DNA of 59,452 bases from positions 1 to 59,452 of the forward strand of contig JAABTK010000020.1 of assembly GCA_011389885.1 (NCBI GenBank), in the 5' to 3' direction. Source of the stretch: Gammaproteobacteria bacterium. GTDB taxonomy: Bacteria; Pseudomonadota; Gammaproteobacteria; Chromatiales; Chromatiaceae. The notes beneath the pieces are model-generated. The model was given only the letters and a program-made list of their open reading frames with translations, was not told the origin of the DNA and made no database searches. Both the position numbers and the translations under genes were made by a program. Positions 1 through 9,307 of the stretch are shown here, in pieces; the first letter of the stretch is position 1, and every line of letters begins with the position of its first letter.

Positions 1-207
1 GGATGCGCCGAGCTTTGCGAGGCGCATCGGCTCCGGCGGGTTGTGATGCGCCTCGTTGCACTCGGCACATCCTATGCGGAGCGTTCGTCTTCATAGGATG
101 CGCCGAGCTTTGCGAGGCGCATCGGCTCCGGCGGGTTGTGATGCGCCTCGTTGCACTCGGCACATCCTATGCGGAGCGTTCGTCTTCATAGGATACGCCG
201 AAACTTG
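1..207. repeat. 95-bp tandem repeat, two full copies plus a start of a third
   Basis: Bases 1-95 recur as 96-190 without visible change, and 191-207 begins a diverging third copy. Each unit contains an inverted pair built on GATGCGCC and GGCGCATC. The window starts inside the array, so more copies may lie upstream. It has no convincing coding content; the short reading frames through it are repeat-derived. Confidence 0.9.
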
Positions 208-465
208 AAGACGGGCCGATGGGGGCGACGGGGGCGGTATGGCCGTGTTTACGCCGCATTGAGCCGTTCGGCATGCGCCTTGCTTGGCTAAATACCGGGG
301 GTTATTCACGCCCTTTGGGTGATTTTTAGATGCAAAAAGGGTGTGATTGGCCACAGTGTGACCGGGGTCACTTGACCAACTCGGCGGGGCCTCGGATACT
401 CCTTCCTATCGCCCCTTGCCTGAGCGGCGAGGGCGGCTCATTTATCCACAACAAGAGGCCAAGGT
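208..465. other. intergenic leader of the TAXI protein gene
   Basis: No gene is seen here. The only clear signal is the ribosome binding site AGAGG at 454-458, seven bases before the ATG at 466. Promoter elements were not convincing enough to call. Confidence 0.5.
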
Positions 466-1419
466 ATGAACTCTGCTCTTCGGATGGCGACTGCGGTGTT
501 GTGCGCGTCCTTCACCCTCTCCGCCTGGTCCGCCGAACTGACGATCGGCGCGGCCAGCCTGGTGGGGGAATACACCAACAGTATCGTGCCCGCGCTGGAC
601 AGGAAGCTTCAGTCGCATGGCTACAGTGCAAGGGCCAAAATCTCTCAAGGGAGCCAACAGAACGTGGAGGAGGTGGCCGCGGGCGAACTCACGGTGGCGC
701 TGTCGCAATGGGACGTGGCGGCCCTGGCGATGGAGGCGGGCGCGGCGGACAAGCTGACCCTGATCGGCAAAATCGCCCCCGAGGCCTTGCTGTGCGCGGT
801 GAACACCGAGGGCCGGGCGCGCTCGCTGCACGACTTCACCGATTCGCGAGAAACCCCCCTCAAGGTCTCGGTGGGCGGCGAGAAGAGCGGCACCGCCAAG
901 ACCTTCGCCTATCTGCAAAGGCTCGACCCGCGGTTGCAGGGCGTGGAGTTGGTCTACGAACAAGACGTCGCCGCCGAGCTGCACCGCCTGACATCCAAGG
1001 CCCGGGACGCGGTCTGTTTCGTGATGATGCCCAACCCCGATAACCCCCTGCTAAGGCTGGTGCATGAGGCGGATAACCTGGAGTTCATCGACTTCGTTAA
1101 CGAAAGGTTGGCCAATGCCAAGATCGGCGGCGAGTCGGTGTACGATGTCATCGAGGCGCCGGTGAGCCCGGGCGTTTGGGGCATCGGGGCCAAGACCGTG
1201 ACCACCCTGGTGACCTGGGTGGGCCTGATTGTGAACAAAGAACAAGCCGACCTGCGGCTCACGGTGTTGCTCAAGACCATCGCCAGCGAGCCGGACCTGC
1301 TGCCGCCGAACTCCGCCGCCGGCAAGGCCTTGGTGTTGTATGATCAGTACAAGGCGAAGGCTGGCGAGACGGCGCGGGATTTGACCGAAAAAGCGAAGGG
1401 CGTGATGGGCGCCAACTAG
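466..1419 (+). CDS. TAXI-family TRAP-type solute-binding periplasmic protein
   Basis: 317 residues with a signal peptide of about 22 residues (hydrophobic core, WSA/E cleavage). The mature start (LTIGAASLVGEYT) and the general pattern match the TAXI group of TRAP-transporter solute receptors, which bind small carboxylates or amino acids in the periplasm. An AGAGG ribosome binding site sits seven bases before the ATG. No TRAP membrane subunit (DctM or DctQM) is next to it, so it is either an orphan receptor or works with another transporter. The next genes are binding proteins of an ABC system, so a shared nitrogen or organic-solute uptake role is possible but inferred. The substrate is unknown. 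Confidence 0.7.
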   Translation: MNSALRMATAVLCASFTLSAWSAELTIGAASLVGEYTNSIVPALDRKLQSHGYSARAKISQGSQQNVEEVAAGELTVALSQWDVAALAMEAGAADKLTLIGKIAPEALLCAVNTEGRARSLHDFTDSRETPLKVSVGGEKSGTAKTFAYLQRLDPRLQGVELVYEQDVAAELHRLTSKARDAVCFVMMPNPDNPLLRLVHEADNLEFIDFVNERLANAKIGGESVYDVIEAPVSPGVWGIGAKTVTTLVTWVGLIVNKEQADLRLTVLLKTIASEPDLLPPNSAAGKALVLYDQYKAKAGETARDLTEKAKGVMGAN

Positions 1420-1831
1420 TACAGCCGCGGCTAAGTGCCGGAAACAACCCGGACGCGCTCGGAACGCAGAGCCCGCGAAGAACCGCGGGGCGCGCAGAGA
1501 GGTATTGCGATGAGGTATTGCGATTTCATGCTTGTTCCCAAGGACCTTGGGGACCAACGGAACACGGGGGCGATCAAGCAAAACCTCCTTCGCGCCCTCT
1601 GCGCTCCTAAGTCTGGTGTTGTTTGCGTTATTTGCGCCTAGGCGTGCTCGTCATACGGAGGCGACCGCGGGGAAAAAAATCCGCAATCTTGCTGTGATGT
1701 ACTATATTTCAGCAGGGCGTGGCGCGTTTCGCACGCCCGGTCCGGGCGCCGGGCCGCGGCTTTAAGAAGCAGAAAAAAGCAGACCAAGACCTTCAACAAC
1801 CCTGACGATCATCGAAAACGGAGAATAAATC
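1420..1831. other. intergenic region with a dispersed repeat (family E)
   Basis: 1439-1505 carries a repeat whose key words are GGAAACAACCCGGACGC followed by GGAACGCAGAG and CGCGCAGAGAGG; its reverse complement recurs at about 29633-29706. The complementary words GCGCCCTCTGCGCTCCT near 1592-1610 make a loose inverted pair with it. The GAG-rich ribosome binding site of the next gene is at about 1818-1825. No gene is seen. Confidence 0.6.
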
Positions 1832-3697
1832 ATGAGAACAATGGGCAGACTCTTCCGCTCGACGGCCTGCGCCGTATTCGGGCTGGCGGTGCTGATGCTG
1901 GCCGCCTCGCCGGTGCAGGCGGCGCGCGCCTTTTCCGACCTGGTGGGCCAGGTGTCCGTGGGGCCGGTACAGGAAGGCGGCGCCTTGCAGGCCCCCTACC
2001 TGACCTGGGGCGGCGACGTGGCCACCTTTATGGCCAACGGCGGGCTCGAAACCAAGCCCGATTCCATCTACGGCAAACTGGGCCTCCAGGTGAACCTGGT
2101 CTCCGGCGACGACTTCGCGGCCCAGGTGCAGCGCTATCTGAAGGGCGAATCGCCCTTCCTGCGCGGCACCGTGCGCATGATCGGCATGGCCTCCGAGGTG
2201 CTGTCCCAAGACCCGCGCACCGCGCCGGTGATGTTCCTGCAACTCACCTGGTCCGCCGGCGACCACCTGGTGTCGCGGGGCGAGATCAAGACCCTGGGCG
2301 ACCTCGAAGGCAAGAAGATCGTGCTGCAACGGGGCGGGCCCCATGTGGGCATGTTGGATGACGTGCTGCAAGCGGCGCGCCTGTCCTGGAATAACGTGGA
2401 CGTGGTGTGGGTGGACGACCTCACCGGACCCGGCGGGGCCGCCGCGCGCTTTCGCGACGATCCCAGCGTGGACGCCTGCCTGGTGATCTCCCCCGATATG
2501 TTCGCCCTCACCGGCGGCCTGAACGACCGCGGAACCGGCCAGGACGGCACCGTGAAAGACGCCCGGGTGCTGGTCTCCACGGCCCAAATGAGCCGCTCCA
2601 TCGCCGACGTCTATGCGGTGCGCAAGGACTACTTCGAGGCCAACCGGGACCAGGTGGAACGCTTCGCCTCGGGCTACCTGAAGGCCAGTGAAGAATTGGT
2701 GGCGCTGAAGAAGGCGTTCGAGAAGGGCGGTAGCGCCGAATATCGCAAGGTGCTGCAAATGGCCCAGGACATTTTCGGTAAAGACGTGCTGCCGACCCTG
2801 GAAGAGGACGCCCACGGCCTGATCGCCGATGCCTCCTTCGTGGGACTGCCGGGCAATGTCAGCTTCTTTACCGATGCGGGCAACCTCTCGGGCTTCGGGC
2901 CCAAGACCGAGGCCGCGCTGAAGCTGGCCGAAGAGCGGGGTTTCGCCGACTCGGCGGGCAAGATCGCCAACGCCGGGCTGGATTACGCGAAGGTGGCCTC
3001 CCTCGGATCCATCCAGGCCCCGGCGCAGACCGCCGCACCCGCGGCCAAGTTCGCCGAAATGAGCCCCTCGGACCTGTTTCCGGATGATCCCGTGCAGCGC
3101 GAGGCCGCCGAAGAAAACATCATCCTGACCTTCACCGTGAACTTCGAGCCGAATCAATCCGAGTTCAGCGCCGCGCAGTATGGCGACGACTTCCAACGCG
3201 CGGTGGAGGCGGCCTCCACCTTCGGCAATGCGGTGATCGCCATCGGCGGCCATGCGGACCCCACCTTGATGCTCCGCTATGTGGTCGAAGCCGGCATGAC
3301 CAAGGGGATCTTGACTCGCAGCGGCGCCAGCGGCGATTACCAATACGCCCTCAACGGCGAGCCCTTCGACCTGGCGGACCCCGACGCGGTGCATCAGGCG
3401 GTAAAGGCCGGAACCTTCAGCGGCGGGGTGCAGAATGATCCCATGCGCACCCTCCGAGCCCTGGAGCAATTGTCCCAAGACCGGGCGCAGGCGGTGAAAA
3501 CGGCCATCGTGGATTATGCCAGTGGCAAGGGCTATCGCCTGGAAAACTCCCAAATCCAGCCGGCGGGGGTCGGCGCGCGCGAGCCGGAGGTGGCCAAGCC
3601 GAGCACCCAACAGGAGGCGCGCCAGAACATGCGCGTGGAGTTTCGCCTGATGAAGGTGCCGGTGGAAGCCATCAATGCGGGTGACTTCGACTTCTGA
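1832..3697 (+). CDS. periplasmic ABC-type binding protein fused to a C-terminal OmpA domain
   Basis: 621 residues. Residues 1-30 are a signal peptide ending VQAA. Residues of about 35-380 look like an SsuA/NMT1-type solute-binding fold (GDLEGKKIVLQRGGPH, WVDDLTGPGGAAARF). Residues of about 427-606 are OmpA-like: a beta strand ending in NFEPNQSEF, then LSQDRAQAVKTAIVDY, AGVGAREP and NMRVEFRL. About 75 residues are inserted between the first part and the LSxxRA helix, longer than in ordinary OmpA domains. OmpA domains of this type bind peptidoglycan, so the protein is probably a wall-tethered receptor. It lies just upstream of a second binding protein, a permease and an ATPase, and may feed the same transporter. 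AACGGAG precedes the ATG. Confidence 0.75.
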   Translation: MRTMGRLFRSTACAVFGLAVLMLAASPVQAARAFSDLVGQVSVGPVQEGGALQAPYLTWGGDVATFMANGGLETKPDSIYGKLGLQVNLVSGDDFAAQVQRYLKGESPFLRGTVRMIGMASEVLSQDPRTAPVMFLQLTWSAGDHLVSRGEIKTLGDLEGKKIVLQRGGPHVGMLDDVLQAARLSWNNVDVVWVDDLTGPGGAAARFRDDPSVDACLVISPDMFALTGGLNDRGTGQDGTVKDARVLVSTAQMSRSIADVYAVRKDYFEANRDQVERFASGYLKASEELVALKKAFEKGGSAEYRKVLQMAQDIFGKDVLPTLEEDAHGLIADASFVGLPGNVSFFTDAGNLSGFGPKTEAALKLAEERGFADSAGKIANAGLDYAKVASLGSIQAPAQTAAPAAKFAEMSPSDLFPDDPVQREAAEENIILTFTVNFEPNQSEFSAAQYGDDFQRAVEAASTFGNAVIAIGGHADPTLMLRYVVEAGMTKGILTRSGASGDYQYALNGEPFDLADPDAVHQAVKAGTFSGGVQNDPMRTLRALEQLSQDRAQAVKTAIVDYASGKGYRLENSQIQPAGVGAREPEVAKPSTQQEARQNMRVEFRLMKVPVEAINAGDFDF

Positions 3698-3833
3698 CCC
3701 AAAACGGCCAAGGGGCGGCCTGCAAGGCGCCGCCCCGCGACCGGGGTGTCAAACGGCAGTTTGAACGTGCCGGGCCAGACTGGTGTTTAACATTCCAGGC
3801 CTTCTTTGGCAGATGTCCCATTCGGGGGGCGGG

Positions 3834-3929
3834 CGCGATCCGCGCCCCCCGGCTCAACCCCGCCTGGGTATGCAAACCGACGCGATCCGCGTCCCCCGGG
3901 TTCAACCCCAACTGGGTATGCAAAAATGA
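3834..3929. repeat. imperfect 47-bp tandem duplication in the leader of the binding-protein gene
   Basis: 3836-3882 and 3883-3929 are two diverged copies sharing CGATCCGCG, CCCCCGG, TCAACCCC and CTGGGTATGCAAA. The second copy runs into the start codon of the next gene at 3926, so the duplication has copied its leader. No clear Shine-Dalgarno sequence is present in either copy. Confidence 0.8.
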
Positions 3930-4951
3930 AAAGATTCCTGCTAATTTCGCTCCTGGCCCTACTGGCCGGCAACCTGTCCGCCGCCGAGCAGTTTCGCGTG
4001 GCCTGGTCCCACTACACCGGCTGGGAGCCCTGGGACTACGCCGAGCAGAGCGGCATTTTGAGGAAATGGGCCGATCAGGAAGGCATCGAAATCGAGCTGA
4101 CCCTGGTCAACGACTACATTGAATCCATCAACCTCTACACCGCGGGCGAGTTCGACGCCTGCACCATGACCAACATGGACGCCCTCACCATCCCCGCGGC
4201 GGGCGGCATCGACAGCACGGCCTTAATCGTCGGCGACTTCTCCAACGGCAATGACGGTATCGTGATCAAGAACGGCGACTCGGTGAAGGATCTCAAGGGC
4301 CGCACCATCAATTTGGTGGAACTCTCGGTGTCCCACTACATGCTGGCGCGGGCGCTGGAAATGAACGGCCTGTCCGAGCGTGATCTCAAGCCCCTGAACA
4401 CCAGCGACGCCGACATCGCGGCCCTGTTCGCCTCCGACCCGAACGGGGCCGTGGCCACCTGGAACCCGCCGCTGCAACAGGTCAAGAAGGCGCCGGGGGC
4501 CAAGCTGGTGTTCGATTCCTCGCAAATCCCCGGCGAAATCATCGACCTGCTGGTGGTGCGCAGCGACGCCCCGGACACCCTGAAGCGGGCTCTAGCGGGG
4601 GCCTGGTACGAGGTGATGGACGTGATGTCCGGCGACCACGCCGAGGCCCGGCAGGCCATCGCCATGATGGCCGAGACCGCCGGGGCCGGCGAGGCGGAAT
4701 TCCGGGATCAGCTCAAGACCACCGCCATGTTCTACGACGCCGACGAGGCCGCCGAATTCGCCCGCGGCGACCAGCTCAAGGAGACCATGGAGCATGTGCG
4801 CCAGTTCTCCTTCGACAAGGGCCTGTTCGGCGCTGGCGCCGACTCGCCGGACTATGTGGGCATCGCCTTCCCCGACGGCTCGGTGATCGGTGACGAAAGC
4901 AATGTGAAGCTGCGCTTCAATGCCGACTTCATGGAGGCCGCCGCCGAATGA
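3926..4951 (+). CDS. ABC transporter periplasmic binding protein, urea-carboxylase-associated type
   Basis: 341 residues with a signal peptide of about 20 residues (MKRFLLISLLALLAGNLSAA). Long stretches, such as NDYIESINLYTAGEFDAC, MTNMDALTIPAAGG and SSQIPGEIIDL, match what I know of the binding-protein family found beside urea carboxylase genes (the TIGR03427 type). The ligand is usually annotated urea; since several urea carboxylases are now known to act on carboxyguanidine, guanidine-like ligands are an alternative. No carboxylase or allophanate hydrolase lies in this window. The ATG at 3926 begins the signal peptide; an upstream extension in the same frame is repeat-derived and rejected. 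The stop overlaps the permease start as ATGA. Confidence 0.85.
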   Translation: MKRFLLISLLALLAGNLSAAEQFRVAWSHYTGWEPWDYAEQSGILRKWADQEGIEIELTLVNDYIESINLYTAGEFDACTMTNMDALTIPAAGGIDSTALIVGDFSNGNDGIVIKNGDSVKDLKGRTINLVELSVSHYMLARALEMNGLSERDLKPLNTSDADIAALFASDPNGAVATWNPPLQQVKKAPGAKLVFDSSQIPGEIIDLLVVRSDAPDTLKRALAGAWYEVMDVMSGDHAEARQAIAMMAETAGAGEAEFRDQLKTTAMFYDADEAAEFARGDQLKETMEHVRQFSFDKGLFGAGADSPDYVGIAFPDGSVIGDESNVKLRFNADFMEAAAE

Positions 4952-5787
4952 GCCCGCAGGTCCCGCGCCTGTGGGGGATCCACGCCCGCCCCGGCAACGG
5001 GGCGTTGCGCTGGTTCCTAGTGGCGCTCCCCTTCTTGCTGTGCATCGGGCTCTACCTGGTGTTCTCCGACATCCGCCACCAGGAGAACCCCAGCGACAAG
5101 ATCCTGCCCACCTTCAGCCAAATGGCCGATGCGGTGGACCGCATGGCCTTTACCGAAGACCGCCGCAGCGGCGACTATCTGATGTGGGTCGATACCCTGG
5201 CGAGCCTGCAACGGCTGCTGTTGGGGGCCGGTCTGGCGGCGGTGCTGGGGCTGTTGCTGGGGCTCAACATGGGGCTCTTCCCGGCCCTGCGTTCCGGCCT
5301 GGCGCCCTTCATCACCTTCGTCGCCATGATCCCGCCGCTGGCCATCCTGCCGATCCTGTTCATCGCCCTGGGGGTGGATGAGGTGGCCAAGACGGCCTTG
5401 ATCTTTCTCGGCACCTTCCCGATGATTACCCGCGACATCTACCTGGCCACCCTCAAGCTGCCCCGGGAGCAGATCGCCAAGGCCCTGACCCTGGGGGCCA
5501 GCCAACTGGACATCGTCTACCGCCTGGCCCTGCCGCAGGTGCTGCCGCGGCTGATTGATACGGTGCGCCTGGCCCTGGGCGCGGCCTGGCTGTTCCTCAT
5601 CGCGGCCGAGGCCATCGCCGCCACCGAGGGCCTGGGCTACCGCATCTTTCTGGTGCGGCGGTATCTCGCCATGGACGTGATTCTGCCCTATGTGCTGTGG
5701 ATCACCCTGCTTGGATTCGCCATGGATTGGATGTTGCGCGCCTTGCTGCGCTGGAAATTCAAATGGTACCTGGAGGTAAAGGATTGA
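4948..5787 (+). CDS. ABC transporter permease (taurine/nitrate/urea-type)
   Basis: 279 residues with one N-terminal membrane segment (residues ~24-45) and a core of about five more. The cytoplasmic EAA-type loop follows EQIAKALTLGASQLDIVYRL (about residues 172-192), the contact site for the ATPase. It belongs to the BPD_transp_1 family, the inner-membrane channel of the transporter whose binding protein is immediately upstream (4-base overlap) and ATPase immediately downstream. Size and order are typical for SsuC/TauC-like permeases. Substrate assignment follows only from the neighbouring binding protein. Confidence 0.88.
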   Translation: MSPQVPRLWGIHARPGNGALRWFLVALPFLLCIGLYLVFSDIRHQENPSDKILPTFSQMADAVDRMAFTEDRRSGDYLMWVDTLASLQRLLLGAGLAAVLGLLLGLNMGLFPALRSGLAPFITFVAMIPPLAILPILFIALGVDEVAKTALIFLGTFPMITRDIYLATLKLPREQIAKALTLGASQLDIVYRLALPQVLPRLIDTVRLALGAAWLFLIAAEAIAATEGLGYRIFLVRRYLAMDVILPYVLWITLLGFAMDWMLRALLRWKFKWYLEVKD

Positions 5788-6695
5788 GCGCGAACGACAC
5801 CCCCCTATTGCAGATCATCGATGTGGATAAGGCCTACGATGATAAGGTGATCCTGGATAACGTGGACCTTAATGTGCGCGCCGGCGAACTCTGCACCCTG
5901 GTGGGCCCCAGCGGCTCCGGCAAGTCCACCCTGCTGCGCCTGGTGCTGGGGCAAGAGTTCCCCAGCGCGGGCCGGCTGTTGCTCGACGGCCAGCCCTTGG
6001 GCTTCCCCGACCCCAATCGCGGCATCGTGTTCCAGCGCTACTCCCTGTTCCCGCACCAGACCGTGCTGCAGAACGTGACGCTCGGGCTCAAGCTCAAGGC
6101 CGGCCTGCGCGAGGGCTGGCGGCGCAAGGCCGAATTCCGCAAGGAGGCCCTGCACTACCTGGAGCGGGTGCGCCTCGCCGCCCACGGCGACAAGTATCCG
6201 CATGAGCTATCCGGCGGCATGCAGCAGCGGGTGGCCATCGCCCAATCCCTGATCATGAAGCCGCGCATCCTGCTAATGGACGAGCCCTTCGGGGCCTTGG
6301 ACCCGGACACCCGAGAGGAGATGCAGGTGTTTCTGCTGGAGCTGTGGGACGAGGTGCGCATGACCGTGTTCTTCGTCACCCACGACCTGGAAGAGGCCAT
6401 CTACCTCGGCACCCGCATTTTGGTGTTATCCCAATACTACACCGATGACCGCGGCGAGCATGTCCGCCGCGGGGCCCGCATCGTGGCCGACTATCAACTC
6501 CCGCGGGTGGCCGCCTCCACCGAGGTGAAGAAATCCCCCGAGTTCGGAGAGCTAATTCGGCAGGTGCGCCAGGAAGGCTTCAGCCCGGACTACTTGCAGC
6601 ACGTCCGCGAATTCAATCTCCACCACCCCGACGCCTATCAGACCCTCACCGACGCCGAGCACCAGGCGCCGCCCGCGAGCGGGTCTATCAGCTAA
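5784..6695 (+). CDS. ABC transporter ATP-binding protein (taurine/nitrate/urea-type)
   Basis: 303 residues from a TTG start at 5784, which overlaps the permease stop and is preceded by GGAGG at 5772-5776. Longer starts inside the permease gene are rejected for lack of a ribosome binding site and because the family begins near LQIIDVDKAY. Walker A is GPSGSGKST (about residue 41), the signature is LSGGMQQRVAIAQ, Walker B is ILLMDEPFGALD and the switch histidine is in FFVTHDLEEA. The C-terminal 80 residues after the ATPase core are longer than in SsuB. It energises the permease at 4948-5787; the three genes form a tight operon. Confidence 0.92.
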   Translation: MSANDTPLLQIIDVDKAYDDKVILDNVDLNVRAGELCTLVGPSGSGKSTLLRLVLGQEFPSAGRLLLDGQPLGFPDPNRGIVFQRYSLFPHQTVLQNVTLGLKLKAGLREGWRRKAEFRKEALHYLERVRLAAHGDKYPHELSGGMQQRVAIAQSLIMKPRILLMDEPFGALDPDTREEMQVFLLELWDEVRMTVFFVTHDLEEAIYLGTRILVLSQYYTDDRGEHVRRGARIVADYQLPRVAASTEVKKSPEFGELIRQVRQEGFSPDYLQHVREFNLHHPDAYQTLTDAEHQAPPASGSIS

Positions 6696-6773
6696 GGCGA
6701 TTGGCGGTCATGGTTAGGCCAAGATTCGCGCCCGGCTCGGGTTCTTCAACAAGATAACGCAGAGGGTTTTGTT

Positions 6774-8687
6774 TTGAGCATATATCAGCACCGCAAGCCT
6801 CGGTTGGCTTTAGCGTTAATCGGCTGTTTGGTCACACCCCTGGCGGCGGGCGAGGATGCCTTTTTCAGCACCGCGCATTTTCTTGGCTCCGGGAATTGCA
6901 CCCTGTGCCATGACAACCTGCGAGACGCCGCCGGCGACGACGTTTCCATCGTGCGCGACTGGGGCGGGTCGATGATGGCCAACGCAGCCAAGGACCCCTT
7001 TTGGAAGGCGAAGGTGGCCGCCGAGTTGGCGCGCAACCCGCACCTGGCCCCGGTGATTAACGACAAATGCACCCAATGCCATGCGCCCATGGCCAACTAC
7101 GAAATCGTGCGAAACCAAGGCGCGGAGATCGAACTCCTGGGACCCAATGGCATCCTGGATCCGAGCAGTCCGTGGCACCCTGCGGCGTCGGACGGCGTAA
7201 GCTGCACCCTGTGCCACCAAATCGAAGACAGCCCGACGCTAGGGACCCTGGCGGGGTTTTCGGGCCATTACGAAATCAATCCGAACCGCACGCTCTACGG
7301 GCCTTTCCAGGACATCTTCCCCCAGCCCATGATTATTCAAACCGGCTATACGCCCGCCTTTGGCCCCCAAATCTCCGATTCCGCCCTGTGCGCCACCTGT
7401 CACAACCTAAAGACCCCCTTCGTGGACGAGGCGGGCAATATCCTGAGCGACACCCCGGAGGCGGAATTCCCCGAGCAAATGCCCTACACGGAATGGGAGC
7501 ATTCGGTGTTCGCCGACGACGGCGCGAGCCCCGCGAGCTGTCAGAGTTGCCACCTGCCCGCCGCCACGGCCGCGGTCTCCAACCGCCCCATGTGGCTGGA
7601 CCCGAAAGCGGGTTTCGCCAAGCATCACTTCGCCGGCGCCAACACGGTGATGCTGACCCTGTTGCGCGATCATGCCGCCAAACTCGGGGTGGCGGCGGCC
7701 CCCGGCGACCTGGATCTCGGGATCCAGCGCGCCCGCGCGATGCTGCAAGGCGCGGCCCGGCTGGAGATCCTCTCCGCCGAGGTCGCCGATGGCGCACTTG
7801 AGGCCCGGTTGCGGATCACCAACGAGTCCGGCCACAAGGCGCCGACCTCCTATCCCTCGCGCCGGATTTGGCTGCATTTCAAGGTCACCGACCCCGCGGG
7901 CCAGGTGCTGTTCGAGTCCGGGCGGCCGAATGCGGACGGCTCCATCACCGGGGCCGATAACGACCTCGACCGCGCCGCGGTGGAGCCCCATTACCCGCTC
8001 ATCACCAGCCCCGATCAGGTGCAGATCTATGAAACGATTATGGGCGATTCGGACGGCGACACCACCTTCACCCTGCTGCGTGCGGCCCAATACCTAAAGG
8101 ACAACCGGCTGACCCCCAAGGGCTTCGATAAGCGCCAGGTCCCGGCCGACGTAGCGGTCCACGGCCAGGCCTACGACGACCCCGATTTCAATTTGGGCCG
8201 CGACGAAATCACCTACCGGGTTCCGGTGAGCGGGACGGAAGCGTTGACCATCACCGCCGATCTGCTGTATCAGCCATTGGCCCATGGTTTCGTGCAAGAC
8301 CTTTACCTCGATCAACACCTGCCCGAGGTCGATGCCTTTAAGACCCTGTACCAGGGCCAACAGCTCAAGCACGAGCCCCTGGCCTCGGACCAGCTCGTGG
8401 TCAGCGGCGCGGGGGCCGAACCCGAGGCGCTTCCGAGCTTGTCCTTGAGCGCCGATCCAGAGCGGCTACAGCGGGGCGAACGGGTGACCATCCGCTGGTC
8501 GTCCGCCCGCGCCGACCGCTGTCAGGTCTCAGGTGATCGCAACGCGGCCATTGCGCTAAACGGCACGGCCTCCGCCCGGCTAAGCACCCCCGTCAGCCTC
8601 ATCGTCACTTGCAGTTCGGCCGCCGGATCGACGACCGAGTCTTTGGTCTACGCGGCGGCGCAACGGCGATGGCTGGAGCTTCAGTAA
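6774..8687 (+). CDS. periplasmic pentaheme c-type cytochrome with a C-terminal Ig-like domain
   Basis: 637 residues; a TTG start (6774) is needed because the signal peptide (RKPRLALALIGCLVTPLAAG) has no upstream ATG. Five CXXCH haem sites are seen: CTLCH, CTQCH, CTLCH, CATCH and CQSCH, all in the first 270 residues. The middle part has a beta-rich region (residues ~330-520), and the last ~90 residues (LSLSADPERLQRGERVTIRW...) resemble a bacterial Ig-like fold. It is probably an exported electron-transfer or redox protein. No partner reductase is adjacent; the gene starts 78 bases after the ABC ATPase and may be separately transcribed. The specific reaction cannot be named. Confidence 0.85.
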   Translation: MSIYQHRKPRLALALIGCLVTPLAAGEDAFFSTAHFLGSGNCTLCHDNLRDAAGDDVSIVRDWGGSMMANAAKDPFWKAKVAAELARNPHLAPVINDKCTQCHAPMANYEIVRNQGAEIELLGPNGILDPSSPWHPAASDGVSCTLCHQIEDSPTLGTLAGFSGHYEINPNRTLYGPFQDIFPQPMIIQTGYTPAFGPQISDSALCATCHNLKTPFVDEAGNILSDTPEAEFPEQMPYTEWEHSVFADDGASPASCQSCHLPAATAAVSNRPMWLDPKAGFAKHHFAGANTVMLTLLRDHAAKLGVAAAPGDLDLGIQRARAMLQGAARLEILSAEVADGALEARLRITNESGHKAPTSYPSRRIWLHFKVTDPAGQVLFESGRPNADGSITGADNDLDRAAVEPHYPLITSPDQVQIYETIMGDSDGDTTFTLLRAAQYLKDNRLTPKGFDKRQVPADVAVHGQAYDDPDFNLGRDEITYRVPVSGTEALTITADLLYQPLAHGFVQDLYLDQHLPEVDAFKTLYQGQQLKHEPLASDQLVVSGAGAEPEALPSLSLSADPERLQRGERVTIRWSSARADRCQVSGDRNAAIALNGTASARLSTPVSLIVTCSSAAGSTTESLVYAAAQRRWLELQ

Positions 8688-8779
8688 CCCCGCTTGGATT
8701 CCACCGGGGCGCCTTGAATCATTGAGTCGATTGGCCTGTATCGAGAAAAGACGCTATCCCCCGGGCCGGGAAGACCCCC

Positions 8780-9307
8780 TCAGCAATTATAGCGGCACAC
8801 GTTCATGCTCAGGTACCGCTCGTAGGCCGTGCCCTGTTGCAGCCACTGGTGCAGGCGCGTCGCGAGGGCCGCGCCCTCCAGGGGTCTCTCCAGTTCGCAA
8901 AACACCCCGTAGCGGTGGCGGGGGCTGGAGGCGGGCTCGGCCACAACCTCCCCGCCGTCCACGAACAAGGTGCGCTGGGGCAGGGCGCCTTGCGGGGCGG
9001 CGAAGGCGGCCGCGCCCTGTTGCTCGATCAGCCGCTCCACTTGGCGGTTAAAACCGCTTCGGGTCAAGGGATGGGTGCGGTAGTAATCGGCCAACAAGCG
9101 GCCCGCATCGCTCAGGGATTGGCGTTTCAACTCCTCGGCGCTTAGGGTGTTCGGGTCCGGCGGCGGGATGATGACGTTCGGGGCCTGGGCGGGGCCCGCC
9201 TGCAGGCCTGTGTCGTCCACCATCAGCAGGCCTTGGCCATCGGCCGCCGACTGCCAGACGCCGTGGTCCAGTTGATCGAGCAAAGAGGTAAAGGCGGATT
9301 CGTTCAT
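8780..9307 (-). CDS. conserved-looking hypothetical protein, 175 residues
   Basis: I do not recognise a family. The protein is soluble, with no signal peptide or membrane segment. It has a proline-rich stretch (NVIIPPPDPN, ~residues 44-53), a helical middle (LSAEELKRQSLSDAGRLLADYYRTHP) and a C-terminus ending MNVCRYNC. An acid-rich first 40 residues precede it. It stands alone, convergent with the cytochrome gene on its right-hand reading and about 550 bases from the restriction island. Codon use matches the surrounding GC-rich genes, which is the main reason to accept it as real. Confidence 0.6.
   Translation of the reverse strand: MNESAFTSLLDQLDHGVWQSAADGQGLLMVDDTGLQAGPAQAPNVIIPPPDPNTLSAEELKRQSLSDAGRLLADYYRTHPLTRSGFNRQVERLIEQQGAAAFAAPQGALPQRTLFVDGGEVVAEPASSPRHRYGVFCELERPLEGAALATRLHQWLQQGTAYERYLSMNVCRYNC

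Noticed and set aside
1793-3610. Long minus-strand reading frame opposite the binding-protein/OmpA gene
   Set aside because: The plus-strand gene has a signal peptide and recognisable domains. The antisense frame is histidine- and glycine-rich with no family features, a normal by-product of high GC.
3698-3925. Guanidine or other riboswitch before the transporter
   Set aside because: The leader consists of a tandem duplication and shows no ykkC-type conserved words.
3926-6695. Firm naming as urea transporter
   Set aside because: The binding-protein type is associated with urea carboxylase loci, but the carboxylase is not in the window and some such loci handle guanidine.
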